Part shown: positions 12,215-23,314 of the stretch, one piece after another
Layout of the letters: each line of letters starts with the position of its first letter
Numbering within the stretch: position 1 is the first letter of the stretch
Source: Henckelia pumila
Taxonomy: Eukaryota; Streptophyta; Magnoliopsida; Lamiales; Gesneriaceae
Direction: 5' to 3'
Length of the DNA: 64,000 nt
NCBI RefSeq assembly: GCF_033568475.1
Contig: NC_133121.1
Coordinates: forward strand, 192,474,664 to 192,538,663
The notes under the pieces: model-generated
Told to the model about the DNA's origin: nothing
The model's input: the letters and a program-made list of their open reading frames with translations, nothing else
Databases searched by the model: none
Program-made: the position numbers and the translations under genes

Positions 12215-12760
12215 TGTACCTGCAAGAAAAAATTAGTAATAAAATATCATCACCCAAATTCTCACAAGTCACTCCAAAGAAATCGCTCAAACACTCCTTT
12301 TTTCACTCAAAATATGGAATAGCTTTATGCTTTGTGGTTTTGTGTGTATCAAACTCACAAGTTCAAAACTTTTAAACACTTGCCAATCGACTCACATAGA
12401 TTGCACAAAAACAAGGAATTGACTTTATGAAGATTTAAAAACTTGGCACCTAAGGATGAACAAGACACAAGAAAATTGACCACAAGTTATTTTGCTTCCT
12501 TTTTTTTGACAATTTCGGTCTCTACTTTTTTTTTGGCCGATTTCAAATCTTTTTTTTTAATTTTCAATTTTTCTCTTTTTTTTGAATAACTTGTAGCACA
12601 AGACACAAAACTTGGGCAACAATATTGACAGAACGAAGAACAACGAACGAAGAACGACGAACAACAAACGAAGAACACAAAGAACGGATAAGAAGAACGA
12701 AGAATAGATAAGAAGAATAAATAGAAAGATACGACTTACTTGAGTCAATGAAACCTTAAT

Positions 12761-12773
12761 ATTTGATAACAAA
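12761..12773 (-). other. Degenerate primer-binding site of element G
   Basis: The minus strand reads TTGTTATCAAAT, close to TTGGTATCAGAG, the plant initiator-tRNA-Met primer site. It sits between the LTR-like part and the gag leader, where a primer site belongs. Two or three mismatches make this tentative. Confidence 0.35.
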
Positions 12774-13775
12774 TGATGTGAATTCTTAATGTATGGAAGG
12801 CAAACACGAATATATTAAAATCGTACCCTCAATCCAATAGACAATAAGATTCAATTGTGTTGTCCCGATATTTTGAACAAGTAAGTTTCGGATATTCACC
12901 TCTAGTTTACAACGAAACTAGCAACAGATAATCACGAGGATAAACAATTAATCACAACGAAACCTTCAAAAAACTTGTTTCTGACAATCCACGAAGATAA
13001 TCAATCGAAAAATGCCACCAAGTTTATGAAACTTTGATAAGTTTTATTTGATATAAACAAAGCAAAGCTTTGGAAAAATTCTAGAAAGAATTTTAAGAAT
13101 TGATAAAAATCAATAATTTAATAACTTCAATAATCTATTCAATAATGAATGTATATGTTGTATTTATAATACAACTACAATATAACGCTAAATAATGCAA
13201 AATATATCAAAATATATCACCAAAAGTTATCTAATAGGATTAAAAGACTCAAAAAAATAGGAATAATATCAAAAATATCACAAATCACTCAAAACACACA
13301 CAAACATGCCGCACTGTCTGTGTGCACAGACCCTGGATAAGGGTCCGGACATAGGTCCGTGTGCCCATGGCGATCCGAGCTTAAAATTGACTATGAAGAG
13401 CTTCAGGTGCACAGAATCCATGCCTAGGTCCGTGCCTAGGTGCAGGGCTGGTCCAAAGTTGGTTTGAAACTAAACGTATTTCCTTGAAAAAATCATATCT
13501 CAAGTTTTAGCCGTCGGATCGAGCTGAAATTTTAACTGTAGCTTTATAAAATCCTAAACTACATTATGAATGGTGGAGATTGGATTTGTATGCCTCTAAA
13601 TTCTCCAAATAATTTCAGTCCTCCAACTCGAGCTCCATGCATTCTAACTTGGCTCCCATGCTCTCCAACTTGATTCCCATGAATTCCAAACCCTTCAACT
13701 CTCGAATGTAAATCACTGAGAAAATCTTGGAATAATATGAATCTTCGAGCGCTTTCTAGATTCATATCACTATCA

Positions 13776-15345
13776 GAAAAACACAACAATCCGTCTGTCT
13801 GAAAGTGAAAACCGGATGTGTTGTCTCCCTGAACAAGTATTGTTAATTTCTGCGTCTTCAAATAAAAAAACTGCACTTCTCGGATACGAACAAACAAGGA
13901 TGGCTCAGTTATCACAGAGAAAACTCGGATTTCCTATTGTCCTTTCTTATGCCGAAACATAAACCCTGAAGAACAACATTCTTGAATGGTACTAGCTCTT
14001 GCACTAATACTGAGAGCACTGATACTCATTTTCTGGCTAAGTGTGTCCGCCACTGGGTTCGAAGTACCTGGATGGTACTTAATCTCGCAATAATAATCTT
14101 TGAGAAGATCTAACCATCGACGATGTTGCATGTTCAGCTCTGCTTGAGTGAACAAGTATTTCAAACTCTTATGGTCCGAAAAGATTTCGAACCTCTCGCC
14201 ATACAGATAATGACACCAAATCTTCAGTGCAACACGATTGTTGCGAGCTCTGAATCGTCTACTAGGTAATTCCCTTCGTGGGTCTTCAATTATCTAGAAG
14301 CATTAGGCAATCACATGTCCATTCTATGTCAACACATATCCCAACCCTTGAAGAGATGCATCTGTTAAAACTACATAGCCTCCGGGTCCAGATGGTAATG
14401 CAAGAACAGGTGTAGTAGTCAATCGTCCTTTTAACTCGTCAAAGCTCTGCTCGCACTCACTTGACCAGAAAAAAGCAACATCTTTTCTTGTCAGCTGTGT
14501 CAACGGTATAGCAATTCACATTAAATTCTTGATAAACCGTCAATAATACCCAGCCAAACCCAAAAAGCTATGAATCTCTGAAGCTGTAGTCGGATGCGAC
14601 CAATTCAAAATAGCTTCAGTCTTACTTGGGTCAATTGATACTCCTTCTTGAGAGATAACATGACCAAGAAACACCACTCGGTCAATCCAAAACTCGCACT
14701 TGCTGAACTTGGCATATAACTGCTTCTCACGGAGAATCTGCAGTACAAGTCTCAAGTGTTGTGCATGTTCATCAACACTGCGCGAGTAGATCAAAATGTC
14801 GTCAATGAAGACAACGACAAACTTGTCTAGGTAATCACGGAATACCATGTTAATCAAATCCATGAAGACCGCAGGCGCATTTGTCAACCCAAAAGGCATC
14901 ACTAAAAACTCATAGTGACCATAACGGGTATGAAATGCTGTTTTTGAGAGATCCACATCTCGAACACGCAACTGATGATACCCTGACCTCAAGTCAATTT
15001 TATAGTACACAGAGGTACCCTGGAGTTGGTCGAACAAATCATCAATCAGTGGCAAAGGATATTTTTTCTTAACCATCGAGTGACTAAACTTTCTGTAATC
15101 GATACAGAGACGCATAGAACCATCCTTTTTCTTGACGAAAAGAACTAGCGCTCCCCAAGGTGAAACACTCGGTCGGATATATCCCTTATCCAACAAATCC
15201 TGCAACTACTGTTGCAACTCTCTCATCTCTACTGGTGCTAGACGATAACGCGCATGAGAAATCGGTGTTGTCGCACAAGTTCAATCCCGAACTCGACCTC
15301 TCTGACTGGAGGAAACCTTGGAATCTTATCTGGAAAGACATCTAG
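13776..15345 (-). pseudogene. Element A pol: reverse transcriptase, RNase H and start of integrase
   Basis: The reverse transcriptase (long frame 15205-14540) copies element RNA. It shows [36 protein letters not shown] and the catalytic FIDDILIYS. Upstream, the conserved approach FPPVREVEFGIEL is readable with a frame slip and a CAG-to-TAG stop at 15206. RNase H follows with a TDAS motif near 14350 but contains stops, and ends in a frame with [18 protein letters not shown] (14164-13934). The next frame (13915 on) begins like the integrase linker and then departs from the family at about 13775, so no integrase catalytic core remains. Confidence 0.85.
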
Positions 15346-15706
15346 TGTAATGCACCGGGCCCTCACCCTCTGCTCTGGAGGTGCAAGGTTCTATCCATGG
15401 GGAGGGCAAAAACTCTCCTTTCCAGGTGGGGAGAAAACCATGAGTATGGGTCTGGACCGCCCAGAGCAGAAGGCCAGATGAGCCAGAAGCAGAGGGTGAG
15501 GGCCCAGCCCATTACATAAAAAAGCTCAAGTGATACCAGGGATGATAAAAACTTGTACTTATGCCTGAAGGTGCAAGGTTCTATCCCCGAAAAGGGCAAA
15601 AACTCCCCTTTTCAGGTGGGGAGAAAACCATTAGTATGGGCCTGGGCCGCTCAGAGCAGAAGGTCAGATGAGCCAGAAGCAGAGGGTGAGGGCCCAGTCC
15701 ATTACA
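15346..15706 (+). mobile_element. Composite SINE-like insert with inverted ends, in element A pol
   Basis: The insert starts TGTAATGCACC and ends GGTCCATTACA-like (CAGTCCATTACA), flanked by TCTAG on the left and TCTGG on the right; the uninterrupted family sequence predicts TCTGG. Left to right it holds an inverted stub of about 30 bases, a first unit lacking its 5' part (15376-15516), then a fuller unit (15522-15706) of the same orientation. Each unit has GGTTCTATCC, a near match to the pol III B box. The second begins AAGCTCAAGTGATACC, a weakened A-box region. It is related to the insert at 60258-61391. Confidence 0.7.
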
Positions 15707-16477
15707 TCTGGGTACTCACAAACTACTGGTAACTCCTCTACAGACCTGCTACCTACGGATCTATCAACCACATGGATAAGGTAGCCTTCCCCACCTGCAT
15801 CTAAAGCCTAACAAGCCCTCAAAGCGGAAACCAGAGGCATAAGGGGTCGTGCTCCCTCACCATAGAAAAACCAATTATCGCCCTCAACCGAACGAAACTG
15901 AATAATCTTTTGATAACAATCCACCGTATCTCTATAAGAGAAAAAAAAATCAATACCCAAAATACATTCAAAATCTTCCATCGCTAGAATCATAAGGTTT
16001 GCTAACAACTCAAAGCCCTCAAACTCTAAAGTACATCCCAAGACTAAACGCCTGGCCAAAGCTGAATGACTAGTCAGGTAGAAACGAATAAAACCACGTC
16101 TAGAGGTATGTACGGAAATCTATAGCGCTTAGCAAATCTTGCTGAAACAAACGAATGAGATGCACCAGTATCTATATGAACAAAAGCAAGAATTCCGCAC
16201 AATCTAAATGTACTTGCAATAACTTTCTCATTCTCTTTCTGAACCTGATCATGGCTCAGGGCATAGATTTGTACTGGAATACGTGGTCTCTGGTTGGTGC
16301 TTCCAACTGACTATCCCGATGTCCTCTGCAGGACTGATGCTTGTGAACCGGAACCAGATGTTGATCCCCCAACATTCTGCGGTCAATCCCTCTTCATGTG
16401 CCCCATCTGGCCATAACGGAAACAGGCGCCACTGGCTACACGACATCTGTATGTAGGATGATGTCCTCCACACTTCT
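15707..16477 (-). pseudogene. Element A zinc knuckles and aspartic protease
   Basis: The nucleocapsid part has two cysteine-histidine knuckles near 16400-16477. In the second, tyrosine replaces a cysteine (CFRYGQMGHMKRD), and a stop follows. The protease motif DTGAS lies near 16160 and the fold continues in the frame 16059-15808 with LGIDFFFSYRDTVDC, the counterpart of the usual LGMDWL...DC. This protease would cleave the polyprotein. The solo LTR lies exactly inside the first knuckle; taking it out with one target duplication restores the frame across the join. Confidence 0.8.
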
Positions 16478-16528
16478 TGAAATGACTCGATCCTACTACT
16501 ACAAATTTTTTTTAAATAAATATTTATT

Positions 16529-16575
<47 letters not shown>

Positions 16576-19319
16576 AGAGTAATAGTAGTGAAACTTATAA
16601 TAAGACATAAATATTGAAACTTAGAAAATAAACTTACACAAATTATTTTACAATAAATTTAATAATTCTGCATGCAAATAATTATCTTTAAAAATAAACA
16701 TAAATCCATGCATAAAAATATCACCACTCGAACTCTCGTAAAATCTTTAACATAAAATCCATAAATTCATAAATAAATTATAATACTTGTGCGGAAAAAT
16801 ATAGTTTTCTTCAAGATCACTGAAAACATAAACTGAGCATAGGTCACGGGCTAGCCAACTGTCGGGATCTCATACGTTCTCACCGCCAGTCGGGGTAATA
16901 TACTCTACATCAGTGTCTCCCTGCTCACCTGCACCATTTAAGTCTAGTGAGCCAAGAGGCTCAGAACGTTCTATCTCATAATAACAACATGATTAAAATA
17001 ATGCATCACATAACACATGCACGATACATAATAAATAATATATAAACATGCATGTCATAAAATATATAACTCATGATCATCTCATAACATAGCATACATA
17101 TTCATATCATAATCATCATGCATCATAATAAGGGAATATCATCATTTAAAACTCTGAAGATTATATTCATGTTGTGTGACCGTAAAAGTGATTGATCAAT
17201 AAAAAAACCAACGTACGTGGCGATGGGATCTCCACCTCTTGGCCCCTTCACCAGGCTCACCCCGGATCCATAGGCAAATCATCATAACATATGGAAAGGC
17301 AATCGGGCCCCAGTATCCCAACTCTCAGTCCCATACTCTATGGAAAGGGCTCCGGGCCTAGGTATCCATCCCCAATCCCGTATTTGTCACACATTCATTT
17401 CAAATTCCTTAAAATATCTTATTTTTTTATGCCCAACATCATACATATACATACATTATCATGCACATCATAAAAAATTCATTCATGATCTTATTTTTCA
17501 TAAAATATTGCCCGTAAATATATATTAAATTAATTAATAATATAACTATAAAAACATCTTCTTTTTTATATATATATTTACTTAAAATATTAATGCAATA
17601 ATTTAATATATATTTACGGACCATGCATATTTTTCATGGATTGATTCAGGCTGCTGACTCCTTAAACTTAGGCCCATTAACTTCTAAACTGGCCCAATAT
17701 TTCATCTTAAGCCCATTAACTTACGTTTAAGCTCAAATAAATTATTCAATCCCAATAAGACATATATGGCCCAATTATAAAGCCCAAGCCCACTAATAAT
17801 CTAAACTAGCCTAATGGGCCCAAAAAAATTAAATTGGCCCAATAACTTTCATGGGCCCTAAGCCCATAAAATTTAATGTATTAACTTAAATAATTATTTA
17901 AGCCCAAAATATTATCCCAAATAGCCCATTTAAATTCATTAATTCAACTTAGGCTTAATTTAACACTTAAACTAATAATAAATCCTAAAATAAAAATACC
18001 CGAGCCCGACTAACACAACCCCGACCCAAAACCAACCAACATGACCCGTGACCCCTCGGACCCGACTCGAACCACCCAGCCCGAGCCCAGCCCGAAGCAA
18101 ACCTAGAACCCGATCCCCTTTTTCCAGCTGCTGCGTGGCAGCGAGCAGCCTTAAAGAAGGCCGGCGTCCGGCCAAATCCGGCCACCACCGGCCGTAGAAC
18201 CACCTCTAAACCTAGCCCACATCCAGACATTTCCATCAAGCCAAGAACCAGCCCAAATCGTGACCTGAGCAGCTCACACGAAGACTTGCACTCATACACT
18301 TTCCCAGCTCGCGCGCCAGTATGAGCAGCTGCCGTATTTTTGATCGTACGGCCTGCTCCGATAACCAATGACCATGAAACCACTACTCAATCTTATCCAA
18401 CATCTAGATGGTTCCAATGAAACTGATCTTACATCAAACCCTGGCCTGAGGATGGAGAACGAGCCTCTCTTCCACAAAACCTTTGCACTGCGCAGCTGGT
18501 GCATCAGAAATGATATGCCATGGTTCCAGCCTATTCCACCTTGAAACTCTGACCCAGCTCAATCCTAAGGACTCTTAGACACCCCTTAACCATGAGCCAA
18601 CAAACCTTGAACGTTCCAAGCAAGAAAAACGTGAGGAAAAGATGTAAGGAAACGAATCTGCTTAACATAATAATGCAAATTTCATATCTAAGCCATATCC
18701 AACATACATGGTTAAATATTTCATGATGAAAGCAGAATAATAGAACTTAAATGGTGAGAAAATAAGAGAATTCAAACGTGCCTTTGTTAATATTTCAATC
18801 AAAATACGATACCGATGCGTATTGGTTCTCCGGGATGAACGAAACTTAAAACCTTGCTTGAACCTTCCAAAAGATCGTGTATGGTATGTGTTGAGAAGAA
18901 AGTGTCGGCAGCTAAATGTAAAGGAAGGAAGAAGAAAAGATGGTGGATGAGTGATTCATGTGGTGCAAAAGAAAACAAAATGGGATGGCCCAAGTTCTAC
19001 ATATTGAATGCATGCATGTAGATAGTTGTCTCCTAGCCTTCACGTGCATGGGTTGTGAATTATTGGGTTCAATCATAGCATTTGTTTAGTGATTTTTAAA
19101 TGGTCTCTTTAATATTAATATGCTTAATTTTCGTCCAAAAAGTTACTTAAATTTTAAAAGTGTACTAAAAGCTCTTAAAATGGACTTAGTAGGTGAAAAA
19201 TAGGTTTCCAATAATATGTACTTATCAAACAACTATTTTTCTATAAATTAAGTCTTTAAATTAATTATTTTTCCTAATTATGCATGCGAAATCACGTAAA
19301 AAAAATTTCGGACGTTACA
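16478..19319 (-). mobile_element. Solo LTR (2842 bp) inserted in element A gag
   Basis: It is flanked by the perfect 5-bp duplication CTTCT (16473-16477 and 19320-19324) and has TG...CA ends. On the minus strand it begins TGTAACGTCCGAAAT. There is no coding region, primer site or second LTR inside, so it is a solo LTR left by LTR-LTR recombination. Its minus-strand start resembles the solo LTR at 31785 (TGTGACGCCTAAAAT). It holds a TA-rich microsatellite and GC-rich Pro-codon-like DNA at 18000-18130. The frames at 17972-18504 are judged accidental. Confidence 0.88.
16531..16571. repeat. (TA)n microsatellite
   Basis: An almost pure TA run inside the solo LTR, interrupted once by TG. Expected to be length-variable. 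Confidence 0.9.
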
Positions 19320-19324
19320 CTTCT

Positions 19325-20130
19325 CACACTGACCCTTATTCTTTCCAAAACTATACATACCTTTACCGGATCCCAAACCTAACCTAGATCCTGAATAAGA
19401 AGGTGTACCTGATTTCTTGAAATATTGGCCTCGCGAACCCAAGGAATTTCCTGGTCGGAAAGAAGAATAAAAGTTTCGGTTTTCTCTTGAGGGTATTCTC
19501 GGCTTGGCAGCAACGGTTCACCAATACTTCATACGACGCCGGATCGTCGTTGATAGACACTAGAGAATAAATCTCTGGATTGAGACCTAGCAAAAAAATA
19601 TCATACTTGACCTCCAAGATGCTGGCAACATACGGACAGTAAGGCAAAAGCTCAAAGAACTTCAATTGGTACTCATCAATAGACATGCTGCCTTGTTTCA
19701 GATTCATCAGTTCATTCGTCTTCGCCTGACGTAGAGCTGCAGGAAAGTAAAATTCTCGGAATGCTGTATGGAATTATTCCCAAGTAGCCGAGCCTCGCGC
19801 TGCTATGATCGGTGCGGAAGTAGATTTCCACCACTTACGAGCATTCCCATGAAGAAAGAATTTAACATCCTGCATTTTTTGCTCATCAGTGCAACGATAC
19901 ACCTCGAAGCAGGTTTCCATTTCTTCCATCCAATTCTCATCCGCATCCAGATTCTCGCCTCCCTCTAATGGCTTTGGAGACATCTGCACGAATCTGCGCA
20001 AATCAAACTTGTCTCTATCATCCCTGGGGAGATGATGCCTCCGACGTGGTTCCCTGACCTCGTCATCTCCCCATCGACCACCGATGCTCCCATGACTTTC
20101 ATCATCTCAACCAACCATCTAGCATGAGTA
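19325..20130 (-). pseudogene. Element A gag (capsid region)
   Basis: The frame at 20001-19774 reads LRRFV-type lead, then SPKPLEGGENLDADENWMEE, FEVYRC and a W-W core (NARKWWKSTS). After one stop at about 19770 it continues at 19707 with LKQGSMSIDEYQLKFFELL and LGLNPEIYSLVS. These are the hallmarks of the plant chromovirus gag domain, which packs element RNA into particles. It continues, in another frame, to the knuckle interrupted at 19325. Start codon not fixed; one stop and at least two frame shifts. Confidence 0.8.
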
Positions 20131-20176
20131 GCAAAATTAAACCTCAAAACTGTATACCTATGTACCAATTATGCAT

Positions 20177-20188
20177 GCTCTGATACCA
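20177..20188 (-). other. Primer-binding site of element A (initiator tRNA-Met)
   Basis: The minus strand reads TGGTATCAGAGC, a perfect 12-base match to the plant initiator-tRNA-Met primer site. It lies five bases after the 5' LTR. Confidence 0.9.
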
Positions 20189-20193
20189 ATAAA

Positions 20194-21688
20194 TGTAGTG
20201 ACTCAACCCATATCACTTCTGGCTCAAAGCTTAAGCATGCAATTTAATTAATCCAATTAAAAATGACAGATACATCGAAAACATTTAAATAAACAATCTT
20301 ACAATCTACCAGCAGAACATACGGTTTCTAAAATAATAATACAACTCAATCGAAAACTTAATTCTAAAATCTCAATACAAAAAACCTGGAACGATACAAT
20401 CCTCCCTGCAGATCAACGACCGCTACCACCCGGTCCGTCCAACCTAAGTCATGCCTCGTGGAATGGGGTGTACAGAACAAAACCATGAACATGAGTATAA
20501 AACGCCTAGTATAAAAATATGAGTATACAGGTACTATGAATGCAATGCAAGTGAAGGTGTAGGAAACCTATCCTCAAAAGAACTCTACTCAGTCAAAAGC
20601 GTCATGATATGTAGCACACTAGGCTGTTGCATCAAGAGGTACTCTCATACCATAAACCGTGGATATATCCGGGTTCAAAACTATGGTACTCATCCACAAA
20701 ATATAACGGGGCTGAGCGACCCCACTACTGGTAGTACCAATGAAATACAAGCTCAATGTGTCAATGCATGCATCATAATATCAGTGATATAATAGATGCA
20801 CATATAATTAATGTCACATAAAACATGCAAACATAGAACATGCATAATCAATCAGGATATCTCGGATAGTACGTCTGTACCTCTATCCAGACAAATCAAG
20901 AACCCTAGCAACCTAGCAGTCCAGGTACTCAAAGTCCAAGCCTATAAGCAAAAATCACCATATCACTTATAACTCTCTAAAAGTATTAACTAAGCTATTA
21001 CGTACTCCCTAATCTCTATAGGGATATAAAATTATACCTGCGTTCGTCGCCAGCCTGCTGATGGCGATTGCCTAAAAAACTCATGCACTGCTCCGCTGCT
21101 ACCCCTTCAGCGTTCCGCCACTCTCGGCCCTCCAGTAGGACGCCTAAAAACCCCTAAAACTCACTAGAAGAAGCTATGAATGAGATAGAGAAGGTGAATG
21201 GGCGAGTGAAAAGTGAGCCTCGGCAACCCTATAAATAGACAATGATCGGAACCTCCGATCGCACGATCAGAGCTTCCGATCCATGCTTCTGATCTCTCTC
21301 CGCCAACCACGTGTCTTCCTTCTAGAGGTTGCCTGCCGACAGTAGATCGGAGCATCCGATCCCACTTCGGAGTTTCCGATCTCACTGGCATCACTGCCTA
21401 CGTAATATTCCGAACAATTTACATTCGGAGCTTCCAATCCCACTTCGGAGCTTCCAAACTCCCCAGAGCTTCTGAACCCAAAAATATGGCTCCGATCACT
21501 TCGGAACTTCCGAATTCTATTCGGAGCTTCCGATCTTCCCAAAGCTCAAAGCTCTACCGGACCATTTTTGATCATTCTGGATCTATTCCTCAAGTCCTTA
21601 AACCCATTTCAGGATCCCTTAATCATGTCTTAGCCAATTAAACATAATTAGGCACTTGATTAACTTAATTTAGAGACGGGTTACTACA
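20194..21688 (-). repeat. 5' LTR of element A
   Basis: On the minus strand it starts TGTAGTAACCCG and ends GTCACTACA, 1495 bp, directly followed by the primer site. The beginning of the LTR holds a block of TCGGAGCTTCCGATC-like repeats (21240-21540). Open frames within it (for example 21267-21542) are by-products of that repeat. Confidence 0.88.
21240..21540. repeat. Dispersed TCGGAGCTTCCGATC-like repeats within LTR of A
   Basis: About ten degenerate copies of a short palindromic unit (TCGGA-N-CTTCCGATC and variants) are spread over 300 bases. The core CGGA...TCCG is self-complementary. Position is 150-450 bases into the LTR, the zone where other LTRs in this window hold their own short GC-rich repeats. 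Confidence 0.75.
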
Positions 21689-21739
21689 TCAGATTTGTAG
21701 GGGGCTTTCTCTGATATCTTCATTGGCTTTTAGATAGCG
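21689..21739 (-). pseudogene. Left fragment of copia element F gag
   Basis: This 51-base remnant lies between the LTR of A and the LTR of B. It continues, on the minus strand, the gag of element F that stops at 62278: the last codons on the right and the first here share one frame with a Ser/Lys-rich stretch before a TGA. This continuity and the near-duplication TAGCG/TAGAG show that B landed in F. Confidence 0.6.
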
Positions 21740-23218
21740 TGACGTGTCTATATTTTCTTATGTTTAATTGGAATAGTTTGTTATAATTCGATGCATTTTG
21801 AATGATAAATTTGGTTGTATAGCTCATAATCATTGTCTTTGATTTAATATAGGAATATAGGAGAAAAGATGATAAAAAGGAAGTTTAGAGCAGCTGCGTT
21901 TGTGAGATTATGGATGAAGAATGGAAAGGAAGCTGCTGCGCGATAGCGCATGTAATCAGCGCAAGCAGCGCTGTTGGGGAGTGCTAATGTTGGGGAGTGC
22001 TAACGCGCATGGAAAGAATTGGTTTGCACATGATTTGGTTGAAGAGCACTTGAAGTGTCTGTGCGTGTAGAAATTTAAAGCAGATTTTGGCCGCTCGATC
22101 CGCAGACTTCTACCGATCGAGCGGTTCCAAGAAATTGAAGAACAGTAGGGGTCAAGATTTTAGCTCGCTCGATTGGTCAATATTTACCGATCGAGCGCAC
22201 CAGCGTGCAGAGTTTTTAATTTTGGAAATTCTTTGGTCGAGTTAGGATTAATCTTTGGAAGATTTGGAGACTTTAAATACTGATATAACTCAAAAATTAG
22301 GGGGATTGATCAGACTTAGACGACATGGAACGTGAGAAACACATTGGCGGCTAGGTTTCTTCTCTATTTTCTTAGATTCAATTTTTCTTTCATTAAATTT
22401 TCTGTAGAATTCATGAATATTGTTGGCTAAGTTTTAGAACTTGATTGAGGAAGACAAGCTCTTGATTTTGTTTATTCATGAGATTCAAATTTTTCAATGT
22501 TTAATTTTTATTGAGTATCAAAAGTTGTTCTGTTTTATTTCATGCTTGTATGTGAGATTTTTGGATTGGCCATCTTAGGATTTCGCTATACAATCTAATG
22601 CTAAATTAGAATTCAAATCCGTAATTGTTTGAATCAACTAATTTGCGAAGCAACTGTGTTTAATATTTTCCGCTGGTGAATTTGTTAAATCGTAGGAACA
22701 ACAATTTACTAGATTAAATACAATCGCTGGTATTTGTGTTGCCTAGATTCGTCAGTTTTACTCATTTTAATGCTACCTTAAATTTAAATCTAGATTGCTG
22801 GTATCCGGGTTGATTTATTGGTAAGGGTTAATCTAGAACGCTGGTGTCTAATTAACTAAGATTAAGGTGAAACATGAATTTAATTTTCAATAATGAATAT
22901 TCGATAGAATTAATTATTTTTAGGCAATCAATGATTGAATGAATAAATATCAAGGGTGTAGTCGACCGATACCAAAGCTTGTTTCTCATTGATTTCTTCG
23001 TTATAATTTAATCTTGAATGATAGTTGATCGAAATCCATTAAATATTGCTTTTAAATTTTTAGTAGTTAATTCCAAACTCAAAAACCCCTTTTTATTTCA
23101 TTTTAGAACACATTAAATTTCCCTTTCCTCGTGGGAACGATCCCTACTCATACTACTACGTATTTTGTTTATCTGATTGAGTCGGGTAATTTGGGCATGA
23201 CACGATCAAGCGCTACCA
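21740..23218 (+). repeat. 5' LTR of element B
   Basis: It starts TGACGTGTCTA (the 3' copy has TGATGTGTCTA) and ends GCGCTACCA, 1479 bp. The 3' LTR is the same length once its insert is removed. It carries two CGATCGAGCG palindrome pairs. The last 850 bases or so match the LTRs of element C in reverse, whereas the first part does not. Confidence 0.9.
22091..22197. repeat. Two imperfect palindromes with CGATCGAGCG arms in LTR of B
   Basis: First pair 22091-22124 (CCGCTCGATCC...ACCGATCGAGCGG), second 22166-22197. Each has arms of about 10 bases around a 10-12 base centre and could form a hairpin. Copies occur in the 3' LTR at 60011-60044 and 60086-60117. Confidence 0.85.
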
Positions 23219-23223
23219 AATTT

Positions 23224-23241
23224 TGGCGCCGTTGCCGAGGA
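23224..23241 (+). other. Primer-binding site of element B (tRNA-Asp type)
   Basis: TGGCGCCGTTGCCGAGGA, complementary to the 3' end of plant tRNA-Asp except for one change (GAGGA for GGGGA). It starts five bases after the LTR. Confidence 0.85.
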
Positions 23242-23314
23242 ATCGGTGTTAAATTTATTGTGTTCTTTTTATTTTTATTTTTTTTCCGTTTAATCTCACT
23301 ATCTTCTCTTTTCT

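Larger units (their letters stand above)
11936..13775 (-). mobile_element. Element G: LTR plus truncated gag of a Ty3/gypsy-like element
   Basis: Read on the minus strand, an LTR-like segment (about 13775 to 12780) is followed by a degenerate initiator-Met primer site, a leader of TTCTTCGTTC repeats, and a gag fragment that stops at about 11940. The element lies against the integrase of element A and seems to have cut it off. The exact 5' end is unsure; CTATCA at 13770-13775 would give a TGATAG start. The 3' half is lost. Confidence 0.45.
13775..21688 (-). mobile_element. Element A: Ty3/gypsy chromovirus-like retrotransposon (Tekay/Del type), 3' truncated
   Basis: Order on the minus strand: 5' LTR (21688-20194), initiator-Met primer site, gag, two zinc knuckles, aspartic protease, reverse transcriptase, RNase H and the start of integrase, all in one degenerate polyprotein. 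It is cut at about 13775 by element G, so the integrase core and 3' LTR are gone. A solo LTR (16478-19319) and a composite SINE-like insert (15346-15706) split it. Its 5' LTR adjoins a fragment of copia element F at 21689, suggesting that A landed in F. Confidence 0.85.

Noticed and set aside
17972-18504. Overlapping minus frames with Gly/Arg/Val-rich sequence.
   Set aside because: They come from GC-rich LTR sequence of the solo LTR in element A; three overlapping frames are open because of composition.
21267-21542. 91-codon minus frame rich in Ser/Glu/Arg within the LTR of element A.
   Set aside because: It is a translation of the TCGGAGCTTCC repeat block and has no counterpart in known proteins.
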